NCBI GenBank assembly: GCA_012927585.1
Contig: JABBOY010000042.1
Coordinates: 1-64,000, forward strand
Direction: 5' to 3'
Length of the DNA stretch: 64,000 bases
DNA from: Glaciimonas sp.
GTDB taxonomy: Bacteria; Pseudomonadota; Gammaproteobacteria; Burkholderiales; Burkholderiaceae_D
Shown one piece after another: positions 29,900 to 39,404 of the stretch; position 1 is the first letter of the stretch, and each line of letters begins with the position of its first letter. Position numbers and translations under genes: made by a program. The notes beneath the pieces were generated by a model that made no database searches, was not told the origin of the DNA, and was given only the letters and a program-made list of their open reading frames with translations.

Positions 29900-30040
29900 A
29901 TGGATATACTTTATTTACTGATTCCAATGAGCGTCATACTGGTATTCGCCATAGGCGCGGTGTTCTGGTGGGCCATAAATCATCGTCAGTTCGATGACCT
30001 TGATGAAGTATCCGAGCGCATCTTGAACGATCCCGATTAA
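29900..30040 (+). CDS. ccoS: cbb3 oxidase assembly protein CcoS
   Basis: A 46-residue protein translated directly from the sequence: one membrane helix (residues 4-25, LYLLIPMSVILVFAIGAVFWW) and a short cytoplasmic tail rich in D and E with QFDDLDEVSERIL, the CcoS signature. CcoS is needed for cofactor insertion into the cbb3 oxidase, together with CcoI. It lies between ccoI and ccoN, as usual. Too short for many gene finders. Confidence 0.93.
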   Translation: MDILYLLIPMSVILVFAIGAVFWWAINHRQFDDLDEVSERILNDPD

Positions 30041-30211
30041 TGTGTATTGTTCTCGGCGCACATGCGTCAGGAATGATAAAAAATATCGCAAAAGATACTG
30101 GGGCATCCATTGTTTAGTCGGTCGCTTGCCTATTTTTCGCTAATGCGAAAACCAACTACCAGCTTTCCTATTTCAGCGCAACTGGTCGGTGTCTGCGGCG
30201 TCCCGCCGAAT

Positions 30212-30225
30212 TTGATTTAGATCAA
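30212..30225. promoter_or_regulatory. FNR/Anr box upstream of ccoN
   Basis: TTGAT-TTAG-ATCAA is a perfect match to the FNR consensus TTGAT-N4-ATCAA, 72 bases before the ccoN start. At a class II position it would place the transcript start near 30260. Induction of cbb3 genes by FNR-type regulators at low oxygen is established; that it works here is inference. Confidence 0.85.
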
Positions 30226-30296
30226 CGTTTGATTTTTGCCCAGCACTTAAAGTGGCGTCAGAATTTAACAACCGAGCTTAATAACCGAGCTAAAAC

Positions 30297-31748
30297 ATGA
30301 GCCAATCAAAAGTAGATACCTACAATTATCGTGTGGTGCGCCAGTTTTCCATTATGGCGGTAGTCTGGGGCCTGGTAGGCATGACGGTGGGCGTGCTAAT
30401 TGCTGCGCAAATGGCGTGGCCAGAACTGAATTTCGGCATTCCCTGGTTGAGCTTTGGCAGGTTGCGACCATTGCATACCAATGCAGTGATTTTTGCGTTT
30501 GGCGGTTGCGGCCTGTTTGCCACTTCATACTATGTCGTGCAGCGTACCTCGAATGTGCGTTTATTCTCCGATAAGCTGGCGGCATTTACTTTTTGGGGCT
30601 GGCAACTGGTGATTGTGCTGGCAGCCATTTCGCTTCCTATGGGTTATACCCAAAGCAAAGAATATGCTGAATTGGAATGGCCGATTGACATTCTGATTGC
30701 CGTGGTCTGGGTAGTTTATGCAGTGGTGTTTTTTGGCACACTGGCCAAGCGCAAGGTTGCGCATATCTACGTGGCAAACTGGTTTTATGGCGCTTTCATT
30801 CTGGCTGTAGCGTTGTTGCATATTGTCAATTCTGCCGCCATCCCAGTATCTTTTACCAAATCGTACTCGGCTTATGCCGGCGTGCAGGATGCCATGGTGC
30901 AGTGGTGGTACGGCCATAACGCGGTTGGTTTTTTCCTGACAGCGGGTTTTCTGGGAATGATGTATTACTTCATTCCGAAAGTCGTGGAGCGTCCGATTTA
31001 CTCGTACCGTTTGTCGGTTGTTCACTTTTGGGCGCTGATTTTCACCTACATGTGGGCGGGTCCGCATCATTTGCATTACACCGCGCTGCCTGACTGGACG
31101 CAATCGATCGGCATGGTGTTTTCGTTGATTTTGCTGGCACCTTCGTGGGGCGGCATGATTAACGGTGTGATGACCTTGTCCGGTGCCTGGCACAAGTTGC
31201 GTAGCGATCCGATTCTGCGCTTTTTGATCGTGTCCCTATCGTTTTATGGCATGTCCACCTTTGAAGGTCCAATGATGGCCATCAAGACGGTCAATGCGCT
31301 TTCGCACTATACCGACTGGACTATCGGGCACGTACATTCGGGTGCCCTGGGCTGGGTCGGGTTCGTTACCATCGGCAGTCTGTACTACATGATCCCACGT
31401 CTGTTCGGACGTACTTCGATGTACAGCAAATCGCTGATTGAGGTGCATTTCTGGGTGGCCACGATTGGCGTGGTGTTGTATATCGCATCGATGTGGATTG
31501 CCGGCGTGATGCAGGGTTTGATGTGGCGCGCTGTTAATGTCGATGGCACCCTTACCTACACTTTTGTTGAGTCGGTCAAGGCTACTTATCCGTACTACAT
31601 CATTCGATTGACTGGTGGAGTGCTCTATCTTGCCGGTATGTGCATGATGGCTTACAACGTATTCAAAACCATTGCAGGGGTAGCGCCTTCGGAAGCGAAG
31701 ATTCCGGTATTGGCACCAATGGCAGGTCATTCGACTGTCAAAGCCTGA
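30297..31748 (+). CDS. ccoN: cbb3 cytochrome c oxidase subunit I
   Basis: Catalytic subunit of the high-affinity cbb3 oxidase; binds low-spin haem b and the haem b3-CuB centre in the inner membrane. 483 residues, 12 membrane helices. Haem and copper histidines sit in [30 protein letters not shown] and [15 protein letters not shown]. Begins the ccoNOQP set behind the FNR box. No sign of truncation. Confidence 0.97.
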   Translation: MSQSKVDTYNYRVVRQFSIMAVVWGLVGMTVGVLIAAQMAWPELNFGIPWLSFGRLRPLHTNAVIFAFGGCGLFATSYYVVQRTSNVRLFSDKLAAFTFWGWQLVIVLAAISLPMGYTQSKEYAELEWPIDILIAVVWVVYAVVFFGTLAKRKVAHIYVANWFYGAFILAVALLHIVNSAAIPVSFTKSYSAYAGVQDAMVQWWYGHNAVGFFLTAGFLGMMYYFIPKVVERPIYSYRLSVVHFWALIFTYMWAGPHHLHYTALPDWTQSIGMVFSLILLAPSWGGMINGVMTLSGAWHKLRSDPILRFLIVSLSFYGMSTFEGPMMAIKTVNALSHYTDWTIGHVHSGALGWVGFVTIGSLYYMIPRLFGRTSMYSKSLIEVHFWVATIGVVLYIASMWIAGVMQGLMWRAVNVDGTLTYTFVESVKATYPYYIIRLTGGVLYLAGMCMMAYNVFKTIAGVAPSEAKIPVLAPMAGHSTVKA

Positions 31749-31775
31749 ATCAACAGATGCTTTTAGGAGAGAATA

Positions 31776-32393
31776 ATGCGTAAATTTACTCATGAAATGA
31801 TTGAGAAGAATGTCGGCTTGCTACTGGTGCTGATTATTCTGGTGCTGAGTGTCGGCGGCCTGGTGGAAATTGTTCCTTTGTTTTTTCAAAATTCCACCAC
31901 GCAGCCGGTGGCTGGCTGGAAACCGTATTCGGCGCTGCAATTATCGGGGCGGGATATTTACCAGCGTGAGGGTTGTTATAACTGCCATTCGCAGATGATT
32001 CGCCCGTTTCGGGGCGAAACAGAGCGTTACGGGCATTATTCGGTTGCAGGAGAATCGGTCTATGACCACCCATTTCAGTGGGGCAGCAAACGTACCGGGC
32101 CGGACCTGGCCCGGGTCGGTGCGCGCTATAGCGATAACTGGCACCGCACTCACCTGAACAACCCACGCGATGTCGTGCCCGAATCGAACATGCCCGCTTA
32201 TCCGTGGCTGTCTCAAAACACGCTCGATGCGAATGATATTGCGCCCAAAATGCGCGCTTTGCGCAAGGTGGGGGTTCCATACACGGACGTCGAGATTGCA
32301 CAAGCCGCAGCAGCAATTGACGGCAAAACAGAGCAGGATGCACTGATTGCCTATTTGCAGATACTCGGTACTGCAATCAAGAACAAGGATTAA
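31776..32393 (+). CDS. ccoO: cbb3 oxidase subunit II, mono-haem cytochrome c
   Basis: Membrane-anchored cytochrome c subunit that passes electrons toward CcoN. 205 residues: N-terminal anchor (13-35), haem c motif C67-x-x-C70-H71 (CYNCH), and a distal methionine in ESNMPAYPW. Good AGGAGAG ribosome-binding site. Confidence 0.97.
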   Translation: MRKFTHEMIEKNVGLLLVLIILVLSVGGLVEIVPLFFQNSTTQPVAGWKPYSALQLSGRDIYQREGCYNCHSQMIRPFRGETERYGHYSVAGESVYDHPFQWGSKRTGPDLARVGARYSDNWHRTHLNNPRDVVPESNMPAYPWLSQNTLDANDIAPKMRALRKVGVPYTDVEIAQAAAAIDGKTEQDALIAYLQILGTAIKNKD

Positions 32394-32444
32394 GCGCTGG
32401 CCGGGGTGAATAATGTCTGGGCAAGTCGAGATAGCGAGGGATGT

Positions 32445-32600
32445 ATGAATTTCACATGGTTAAGCAGCATTGTTACCGTACTGAGCTTTGTGGCTTTTGT
32501 CGGTATTTTATTTTGGGCTTACAGCCGAAATAATAAAGAACGCTTTGAAGCGCTCGGCAAGTTACCTATTGATAACGATAATGAAACGACAGGAAACTGA
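32445..32600 (+). CDS. ccoQ: cbb3 oxidase small subunit CcoQ
   Basis: A 51-residue protein with one membrane helix (about 5-24) followed by a short polar tail (NNKERFEALGKLPIDND), as in CcoQ, which stabilises the oxidase complex. The start is taken at the ATG at 32445 (MNFTWLSS); an upstream frame from 32406 adds 13 residues without homology. It ends two bases before the ccoP start. Confidence 0.9.
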   Translation: MNFTWLSSIVTVLSFVAFVGILFWAYSRNNKERFEALGKLPIDNDNETTGN

Positions 32601-32602
32601 TC

Positions 32603-33586
32603 ATGGCAGATTTTTTAAATCAGGGGTGGAGCATCGGGATCGCCATCGTGGTGGCGATCAGTATCTTTGGGTGTGGATTGCTGCTATGGGCGCAATCAAA
32701 AGTAAGGGTTAAGCTGGATCAGGACGGCAAGCCCTTGCCAGCAGAAAGCACCGGGCATGTATGGGATGGCAATTTGTCTGAAAACAATAATCCATTACCG
32801 CGTTGGTGGATGGGTCTGTTTTATCTGACGATAGTATTCAGTGTGGTGTACTTGGTGCTATATCCGGGTATGGGAAGCTGGCAGGGTGCATTCGGCTGGA
32901 GTCAGGTGAGTGAATATAAAGCGGAAATAGATGCTGGTGAGAAACAATACGGCCCATTATTCAACAAATTTCTTGCAATGGATATTCCGACGGTAGCGAA
33001 AGATCCGCAAGCTAGAGAAATCGGCCAGCGACTTTTCCTCAATTCTTGCTCGCAGTGTCACGGATCGGACGCGCAAGGCAGCAAGGGTTTCCCAAATCTG
33101 ACCGATAAGGACTGGTTGTACGGTGGGGCGCCGGAAACCATTAGAACCTCCATACTTGAAGGGCGTAATGGATTAATGCCGCCAATGGGCGCGGCAGTGG
33201 GGAATGAGGACGATGTACGTAATGTTGCCAACTACGTGCAGAGTTTGTCGAATTCATCGCACGATCCGATCAGGGCCGCGCTGGGCAAGCCCAAGTTCAT
33301 GGTTTGCGCCGTCTGCCATGGCGTTGACGGCAAAGGCAACCAGGCGTTGGGATCGGCCAATCTGACTGACAAGATATGGTTATATGGCGGCGACATTAAT
33401 ACCATCATGGAAACCATCAATAAAGGTCGCGCCAATCAAATGCCTGCCCACAAAAATATACTGAGCGAAGCAAAAGTGCATTTGCTTACAGCGTATGTCT
33501 GGGGGCTTTCAAATAACCCATCTTCCGATGGGAAAATTTCCGCCTCTGATGCCAAATCGGTTGGGTTGTTGGCAAATGCCAAATAA
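32603..33586 (+). CDS. ccoP: cbb3 oxidase subunit III, di-haem cytochrome c
   Basis: Di-haem subunit that takes electrons from periplasmic cytochromes. 327 residues, with two hydrophobic helices (about 9-30 and 69-88), then two haem c motifs: C149-x-x-C152-H153 (CSQCH) and C235-x-x-C238-H239 (CAVCH). GGSLxxxM-like segments after each (LMPPMG and QMPAHK) give the methionine ligands. The two-helix form is common in betaproteobacteria. Confidence 0.97.
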   Translation: MADFLNQGWSIGIAIVVAISIFGCGLLLWAQSKVRVKLDQDGKPLPAESTGHVWDGNLSENNNPLPRWWMGLFYLTIVFSVVYLVLYPGMGSWQGAFGWSQVSEYKAEIDAGEKQYGPLFNKFLAMDIPTVAKDPQAREIGQRLFLNSCSQCHGSDAQGSKGFPNLTDKDWLYGGAPETIRTSILEGRNGLMPPMGAAVGNEDDVRNVANYVQSLSNSSHDPIRAALGKPKFMVCAVCHGVDGKGNQALGSANLTDKIWLYGGDINTIMETINKGRANQMPAHKNILSEAKVHLLTAYVWGLSNNPSSDGKISASDAKSVGLLANAK

Positions 33587-33624
33587 AACAGGATATTTAT
33601 TTTAGACAGGCAGTAACGATTTAA

Positions 33625-35037
33625 ATGGAAATTAAGCCACTCAAGCAGTACAGCCCCAAGGAAGTTGACCAGTCGCTTTTTGAGACAGGCAAGAAGATTT
33701 ATCCGCGGGCGCTGACCGGTTGGTTCGCGGCATGGCGCTGGACTATGGTTTGGTTGACCCAAATCATTTTTTATGGGACCACCTGGCTTACATGGAATGA
33801 TCGCCAGGCGGTACTTTTTGATTTGGTCGCCCGTAAATTTTATATTTTTGGTATGGTTTTCTGGCCGCAGGATTTTATTTATCTGGCCGTGTTATTGGTC
33901 ATTGCGGCTTTATCGTTATTCTTGTTTACGGCCGTGGCGGGCCGTGTTTTCTGCGGGTACGCTTGCCCGCAAACCGTCTACACAGAAATTTTCATGTGGA
34001 TCGAGCGCAAGATTGAGGGCGACCGCGCCAAGCGCATGCGCATAGATGATGCAGCAATGTCGCCACGCAAATTTATTATTAAAACGGCCAAGCATGCCGC
34101 CTGGATCGCAGTTGCACTTTGGACCGGTTTTACGTTTGTCGGTTATTTCACGCCGATTCGCACCTTGGCCGCGGAAGTTGTCAGCTTCGATCTCGGCCCG
34201 TGGCAAATATTCTGGATACTGTTTTACGGCTTTGCAACTTACGGCAATGCCGGTTGGATGCGGGAGCAGGTTTGTAAATACATGTGCCCTTATGCGCGTT
34301 TCCAAAGCGCGATGTTCGATAAAGACACCTTGACCGTAACTTATGATGGGCTGCGCGGCGAACCGCGTGGCTCCCGCAGCAAGCAAGCTGACCTTTCGAC
34401 ACTGAATCTCGGCTCCTGCATTAATTGCACTTTATGCGTACAGGTATGTCCGACCGGCATTGACATCCGTAATGGCTTGCAATACGAGTGCATCGGTTGC
34501 GCCGCCTGTATTGATGTCTGCGATCAGGTCATGGACAAGATGCATTACCCACGAGGCTTGATTCGGTATACCACCGAGCATGCACTGGTGGAAAATCTGA
34601 GTAAGCGCGGCATCTGGGGCCGCGTCTTGCGCCCGCGCACCTTGATTTACGCGGGGATTCTGGGCTCAATAATATTGATTACCGCTCTGTCACTGGCCAT
34701 GCGCCTGCCACTGAAGGTGGATGTGCTTCGTGATCGCGGCATGCCGCGCATCATGGAAGACGGATCGGTGCATAACGTGTATCGCTTACAGGTGATGAAT
34801 ACCGAGGAGGCACCCCACCGATACACGGTAGAAGTTGGCGGCATTCCCGGCGCGGAAATAATTTCGGACAACAGCTTTGCTGTCCCGGCGGCGTCCAGTA
34901 CTGCAGTGCCTGTCAGAGTTAGGGTAGCATCGGGCCAGGCTGAACCTGGCTCCAATAAAATCATCTTTACCGTGCAAGATCATGATGACAAGCGTGTGTC
35001 AGTTACGGAAAAAGCGGTATTTCTGATTCCTCGTTAA
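33625..35037 (+). CDS. ccoG: cbb3 oxidase accessory ferredoxin CcoG
   Basis: Membrane-bound polyferredoxin that reduces Cu(II) for oxidase assembly. 470 residues: five or six membrane helices in the first half, conserved CGYACPQTVYTEIF, then two 4Fe-4S ferredoxin motifs (CINCTLCVQVCP and CIGCAACIDVCD), and a C-terminal immunoglobulin-like FixG domain. Part of the cco cluster, 38 bases after ccoP. Confidence 0.95.
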   Translation: MEIKPLKQYSPKEVDQSLFETGKKIYPRALTGWFAAWRWTMVWLTQIIFYGTTWLTWNDRQAVLFDLVARKFYIFGMVFWPQDFIYLAVLLVIAALSLFLFTAVAGRVFCGYACPQTVYTEIFMWIERKIEGDRAKRMRIDDAAMSPRKFIIKTAKHAAWIAVALWTGFTFVGYFTPIRTLAAEVVSFDLGPWQIFWILFYGFATYGNAGWMREQVCKYMCPYARFQSAMFDKDTLTVTYDGLRGEPRGSRSKQADLSTLNLGSCINCTLCVQVCPTGIDIRNGLQYECIGCAACIDVCDQVMDKMHYPRGLIRYTTEHALVENLSKRGIWGRVLRPRTLIYAGILGSIILITALSLAMRLPLKVDVLRDRGMPRIMEDGSVHNVYRLQVMNTEEAPHRYTVEVGGIPGAEIISDNSFAVPAASSTAVPVRVRVASGQAEPGSNKIIFTVQDHDDKRVSVTEKAVFLIPR

Positions 35038-35046
35038 GGAAACATT

Positions 35047-35601
35047 ATGGAAGCACGTCTGCACCCTGAACTTCAGCCAGGCAAGGAAAAAGTTGTGCGC
35101 TGGTACACAGAACCCTGGGTCTGGCTGGTGGTGGGAGGGCCGACTATCGTCGTTATTGCCGCTATTTATACTGCTTTTCTGGCTTTTAGCGGTAGCGATA
35201 AAGTCGTTGCCCAGGATTATTACAAGCAGGGCTTGACGATCAATACGGATATTCGGCGCGATGCCAATGCCCGTGCCCGAAACATGTCAGGCAATATGGG
35301 TTTTGATTCGGTCACCGGCCGCATTTCATTTCATGTGAAAAGCGATGTTGCTTTACCGGATACTTTGCAGTTAAGCATTGCAGAGTCCAGTTCACGTTCT
35401 GCTGTCAATGAATTCATCCGGCGCGGCACTTTGATGCGGACCGGACCAGGCACTTATCAGTTGATGTACTTGCCGCCATCTGTGCGTAAGCCGGAAGACA
35501 GCCTGCTTTGGCATGTCAAGATCGAGGCATCCGACTGGCGGCTAACCGGCGATTGGTCCGATCCAATGCAGGCCCAGTTACAACTCAAGGCAATCAATTG
35601 A
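35047..35601 (+). CDS. ccoH: cbb3 assembly protein CcoH (FixH)
   Basis: Small single-span protein needed for cbb3 assembly. 184 residues; an anchor at about 23-42 (WLVVGGPTIVVIAAIYTAFLAF), then the family's VVAQDYYKQGL motif and a periplasmic FixH domain ending with WRLTGDW. Starts nine bases after ccoG, with AAGGA upstream. Confidence 0.92.
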   Translation: MEARLHPELQPGKEKVVRWYTEPWVWLVVGGPTIVVIAAIYTAFLAFSGSDKVVAQDYYKQGLTINTDIRRDANARARNMSGNMGFDSVTGRISFHVKSDVALPDTLQLSIAESSSRSAVNEFIRRGTLMRTGPGTYQLMYLPPSVRKPEDSLLWHVKIEASDWRLTGDWSDPMQAQLQLKAIN

Positions 35602-35626
35602 TTCAGTACAGCAGAAAGGGTGTAAT

Positions 35627-35884
35627 GTGAAGAGTACCGAGGCGGTGTATCCAGCGGTTGCCGTGCGCAGTATTCTGATGGCGATACTCTGGCCTTCATT
35701 CCTGACAGCATGCGTGGCAAGCGGACTGCTATTCAGCCTGATCGATCCAGAGCAGCTGGTTCTTTTGGATTATAGAATTGAATTAAGTAATCTGGGTGTG
35801 TACACCATAGGTTTTTTTGTGTTCTGGTTATTGGGGGCAATCTCCAGCGGTCTGACGGTTTTGTTATCGACCGTTTCCAAATAA
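35627..35884 (+). CDS. Small conserved membrane protein of the cco cluster
   Basis: An 85-residue protein with two hydrophobic helices (about 16-40 and 57-80), starting at the GTG at 35627 behind AAAGG. It sits 25 bases after ccoH in the same direction, so it is co-transcribed. Similar small two-helix proteins follow ccoGH in other betaproteobacteria. Function unknown; no metal-binding motif is visible. Confidence 0.75.
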   Translation: MKSTEAVYPAVAVRSILMAILWPSFLTACVASGLLFSLIDPEQLVLLDYRIELSNLGVYTIGFFVFWLLGAISSGLTVLLSTVSK

Positions 35885-35932
35885 TTTGAAATTGCGCAGG
35901 GTACTTAACCCGCAATCCGCACTTGATCCGAC

Positions 35933-36691
35933 ATGCTTTCCGTTCCATTAGTTATTGCGGCACTATCCGCCGGCCTACTGGGCGGGGCGCATTGTATTGG
36001 CATGTGCGGAGGCATCTCAAATTTGCTGGTTTCAGCCGGATCTGCCGGGTCCGCCAACCGCAAAGTCATACCAATCAAACTGCAGCAGTCGGATGTGCCG
36101 GATAGTGTATGGCACATGTCGGCATTGTTGCATGCCGGCCGTATTTGTACTTATGGTGTGCTCGGCGGTATAGTCGGGGCGCTGGGTGCCGCCGGCTTGC
36201 TTTTCAAGCCGTATCTGCCGGTCCAGATGACGATGTTCATGGTCGGCAATCTGGCCTTGATTTGGCTCGGGCTGCGTTTGGTCGGTTACGCGCCGGGATT
36301 GATGCTGCTCGATCGGCTGGGGCAAAAAATCACCTTCCATGTAAAACTGCCGGTTCGGTTTTCACTGGCTGCGCAGACGGGCCGCCATCCGTTTCTGACC
36401 GGTATGGCATGGGGATGCATGCCTTGCGGTTTGGTCTACGCCGTTTTGCCATTTTCACTGTTATCCGGCGGTGCTTTTTCCGGTGCTGCGTTGATGCTGA
36501 TTTTTGGTTTGGGCGCATTGCCCTATTTGCTGTTCGCTCAGGGAATTGGCCAGTGGCTCAATCGGCGTATTTTACCTATCATCTTGCGCGGCAGCGGTGC
36601 GGTAGTGTTGATTGGCATCGGCCTGTTCGGGTTGTGGCATTACGACATGACCGGCATGCCGGCCCTATTTTGCGTGACGCCTGTACATTAA
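35933..36691 (+). CDS. DsbD/UreH-like membrane protein (sulfite exporter TauE/SafE superfamily)
   Basis: A 252-residue polytopic protein with six or seven hydrophobic helices. The first helix carries AHCIGMCGG and the middle GCMPCGLVY, the paired cysteine motifs of the DsbD_2/UreH-like domain. Such proteins are commonly encoded beside cbb3 or copper genes and may move electrons or copper during oxidase assembly; this is inference from position. Last gene of the plus-strand cco cluster, followed by a 60-bp repeat. Confidence 0.8.
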   Translation: MLSVPLVIAALSAGLLGGAHCIGMCGGISNLLVSAGSAGSANRKVIPIKLQQSDVPDSVWHMSALLHAGRICTYGVLGGIVGALGAAGLLFKPYLPVQMTMFMVGNLALIWLGLRLVGYAPGLMLLDRLGQKITFHVKLPVRFSLAAQTGRHPFLTGMAWGCMPCGLVYAVLPFSLLSGGAFSGAALMLIFGLGALPYLLFAQGIGQWLNRRILPIILRGSGAVVLIGIGLFGLWHYDMTGMPALFCVTPVH

Positions 36692-36803
36692 ATCTGGCGT
36701 AGATGCCAAATTCAGAGGCACTTCATGCACGCTGCTGTAGAAGTTGGGGTTGGTGTAGTCGTTAATCGGCTGCAATGCGTACCCACTATCCTATAAAAAC
36801 AAT

Positions 36804-36863
36804 GGAGTATATAAATATATGCAGTATTTACCGCATATATTCATTGTGAATTTAAAAATACAC
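36804..36863 (+). repeat. 60-bp intergenic repeat, copy 4
   Basis: GGAGTAT at 36804 and CCGCAT at 36831 (27 bases apart), ending TAAAAATACAC at 36853-36863. AATATATGC pairs with GCATATATT inside it. Between two convergent genes. Confidence 0.75.
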
Positions 36864-36896
36864 GCATCAGTATGATTAACGCCATATGCGTTTGCA

Positions 36897-39035
36897 CTAA
36901 TAATGGATGCGTGCGTAGGGCGTCAGCTGTGTTGCATCACGTGCTTCCTTGAGGGTGAAGATACTTTTTTCAGCTAGTAATGGAATCATCTTGAGCAGCA
37001 CCTCGGCAGTGACTATGGCATCACCCAATGCAGTGTGGCGACCGACAATATCTACCCCTAGGCGGTTTGCAATTGCTTCCAGCGAGTGCTGTTCCTGGTG
37101 TGGATGAATCACTTGTGATAGCAGTAGGGTATCGAGTACCGGCTGGGTGAAACTGATGCCGGTTCTTGCCTCCAGCATCTGTAAAAAACGCATGTCGAAC
37201 GCTGCGTTGTGTGCCACCAGAATGGTATCTTGGGCGAAGCGATGGAATTGCGGCAGCACTTTTTCTATCGCCGGTTGGCCGATCAGCATGGCGTCGCTGA
37301 TGCCATGGATGGCAATCGATTCTGCACACAGCTTGCGGCCTGGTTGTATTAGCTGATCCAGGTTTTCATGCGACAGCAGGCGGCCATTGACGATATGCAG
37401 TGCGCCTAGCGAGATGATTTCATCGCCGGCCGTTGGTTGCAGCCCAGTGGTTTCGGTGTCGAATACGGTGTAGCTGAGTTGCGACAACATTTGCTGATCA
37501 AGCACTGCGGTCTGGCCCGATTGCTGGAACAGGTTAAAGTCGTAAAATTCTGGCCGCGCAGAGATGCTACGGCGCATATCGAGTGTTGCCCGCGCTGTCG
37601 CTAATGGCAATAGCAAGCGGTAGCATGAGGTCTGCCGTGCCAGGTCGAACCGGTAAACCGCTTCGCCGCCCTGGCCGGTAATCACGGCGTTTAAGGTGGG
37701 CAGCGGGTTGCTGGCGCTCATTTGTAGCGGGGTGTTCTCCCATAATTGGAAGATTTCTGCCGCCACTGGCGCGCCGCGCCAAGTCAGGTCCAGATGGGCC
37801 AGGCGTTCGGTACGCTGCAGGTCTAAATGCAGCGTGCTGACATTGCATTGGGTGGACAGGCACTGCGCCAGATATGCCAGTGATTGCGTCAGTGCATAGC
37901 TATCTATCTTCAGCCACAGTGCTGGATCGATGGTGTCGCTGCTGTCGATGCGCAGGGTGGGCGTTGCGATGCGCCGCTGCAACAGTGCAATCAGATCAAC
38001 GCCCCGCATCTGCTCAAGCTGCCAGCCTTCGTTTTGACAATCAGCATGGACATGTTCCACCTGGTTGATCTGGCGCGCCAGACGCTGCGATTCATCATCT
38101 ATAACGGCGGTGAACTGGCTTCTTTTTTCGCTATTCATGTCGGGGAATTGCTGCATCGTTTCCAGCGCTGCGCGGATGTTGGCCAGCGCCGCGCGCGTGT
38201 CCTGGGTAAGCGACTGCAGTAATGTGTCGCGCTGGCTTTCTGCGGCAACGTTGCGGGTGATGTCTTCCAGAGTTAGCACAAAGCCGTCGAGCGCATTGCT
38301 GCCGTCCAGCACCGCAGCCATGTGTGCGCGCACCAACTGGCCATTGGACAGGGTGGCGACAAAGTCGGAGACTGCTTGTGCTGCTGGTTCGGTCTCTTGT
38401 TGGCGTTGGTGTTGGATTTGTTCTAATGCATGCACGATCAAGTCGCGCTCAATTACACCGAAAATGGAGCGCCCCAGCCCAATCGTGGTGCCGGTTGCAC
38501 CGTGCGCCTCCAGTAATTCGGCGGCGTGGGTGTTGTAGAGCAGGATGCGGCCTTCGATATTGCAGACCAGCACACTTTGGGCCAATTCCGACATCAGCAC
38601 TGCCAACCGGTTTTTTTCTTCCGCCAGCGCCCGATTGGCCTGTGCAATTTTGGCTTGAACGTCAAGTTGCAGGGCCTGAAAAGTGGTTGCGAGGGCGTTG
38701 ATTTTTTCTGCCAGCACGCGTATTTCTACCGTACCCTGCGGTGTTGCGCGATGTTCAGGATTGCTACTCAGCATTATTACGACATCGTCAGCCAGTAGCG
38801 CCAGTGGACGCACGTAGCGGTCTTGGAGCGCTGCAAGGCCGGCGCCCAGTCCCAGCAGTAGCAGCAGTGCCAGTGGAATTAAAAGTGGCAGGCGTGGACC
38901 CAATAGCTGGGCCAGCTGCACCTGTTGCGGCACCTCCAGGGTCGATGACAGGATCAGAAACAGCAAGCCGAAAATTCCCATCAGGGTTGCATACAGTAGC
39001 GCCAGCACCAGCCAGAAACGAATTTTCGCCATCAT
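36897..39035 (-). CDS. Degenerate histidine-kinase-like sensor fused to a DnaQ-type exonuclease
   Basis: A 712-residue fusion. Two membrane helices (about 4-28 and 45-67) lead into a HAMP-like linker, a PAS domain (about 140-260, with [12 protein letters not shown] and [10 protein letters not shown]), a helical dimerisation region that looks like HisKA but has QDTR where H-E-L-R is expected, and a kinase-like ATPase region without clear N or G boxes. From about residue 522 comes an intact DEDDh exonuclease: D526 and E528 (FDTETTGL), D614 (AAFD), H667 and D672 (RHTALGD). The start ATG overlaps the stop of the receiver gene, so translation is coupled. Similar PAS-exonuclease proteins occur beside acetate regulators; their substrate is not known. 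A frame extended to 39212 is not the real start. Confidence 0.85.
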   Translation of the reverse strand: MMAKIRFWLVLALLYATLMGIFGLLFLILSSTLEVPQQVQLAQLLGPRLPLLIPLALLLLLGLGAGLAALQDRYVRPLALLADDVVIMLSSNPEHRATPQGTVEIRVLAEKINALATTFQALQLDVQAKIAQANRALAEEKNRLAVLMSELAQSVLVCNIEGRILLYNTHAAELLEAHGATGTTIGLGRSIFGVIERDLIVHALEQIQHQRQQETEPAAQAVSDFVATLSNGQLVRAHMAAVLDGSNALDGFVLTLEDITRNVAAESQRDTLLQSLTQDTRAALANIRAALETMQQFPDMNSEKRSQFTAVIDDESQRLARQINQVEHVHADCQNEGWQLEQMRGVDLIALLQRRIATPTLRIDSSDTIDPALWLKIDSYALTQSLAYLAQCLSTQCNVSTLHLDLQRTERLAHLDLTWRGAPVAAEIFQLWENTPLQMSASNPLPTLNAVITGQGGEAVYRFDLARQTSCYRLLLPLATARATLDMRRSISARPEFYDFNLFQQSGQTAVLDQQMLSQLSYTVFDTETTGLQPTAGDEIISLGALHIVNGRLLSHENLDQLIQPGRKLCAESIAIHGISDAMLIGQPAIEKVLPQFHRFAQDTILVAHNAAFDMRFLQMLEARTGISFTQPVLDTLLLSQVIHPHQEQHSLEAIANRLGVDIVGRHTALGDAIVTAEVLLKMIPLLAEKSIFTLKEARDATQLTPYARIHY

Positions 39036-39403
39036 TCGTCTTGCAGCAGGCGTTGCACCTGGACGATCAGATCCTTGGTGGAAAACGGTTTGGTTATATA
39101 TGCATCGGCTCCAAGCGCGATTCCTTTGCTTACTTCTATTTCGCGTCCCTTGGCCGAGAGTATAACGATCTTGATCCGATCCCACTGGCTGTTTTCGCGC
39201 ACTCTCTGGCAAACTTCGAAGCCATTGAGTTTTGGCAGCATGATGTCAAGCAACACCAGATCGGGTGAGAAAGAGGCAATTTTTTGCATCGCATCTGCAC
39301 CGTCGCGTGCGGTAGCGACTTCATAGCCGCTTTGCTGCATCAGGAATTCAAGTGAGATGACTATGTTCGGTTCGTCATCGGCAATCAAAATTTTATGGGT
39401 CAT
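39032..39403 (-). CDS. Single-domain response regulator
   Basis: A 123-residue CheY-like receiver with no output domain. ADDEPN holds the acidic pocket, LLDIMLP the phosphorylated aspartate (about D53), and TKPF the lysine. It starts one base after the stop of the SSS-type kinase and its stop overlaps the start of the kinase-exonuclease gene, so all three are made from one coupled message. An upstream frame to 39490 runs inside the kinase gene and is not real. Confidence 0.9.
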   Translation of the reverse strand: MTHKILIADDEPNIVISLEFLMQQSGYEVATARDGADAMQKIASFSPDLVLLDIMLPKLNGFEVCQRVRENSQWDRIKIVILSAKGREIEVSKGIALGADAYITKPFSTKDLIVQVQRLLQDE

Positions 39404-39404
39404 G

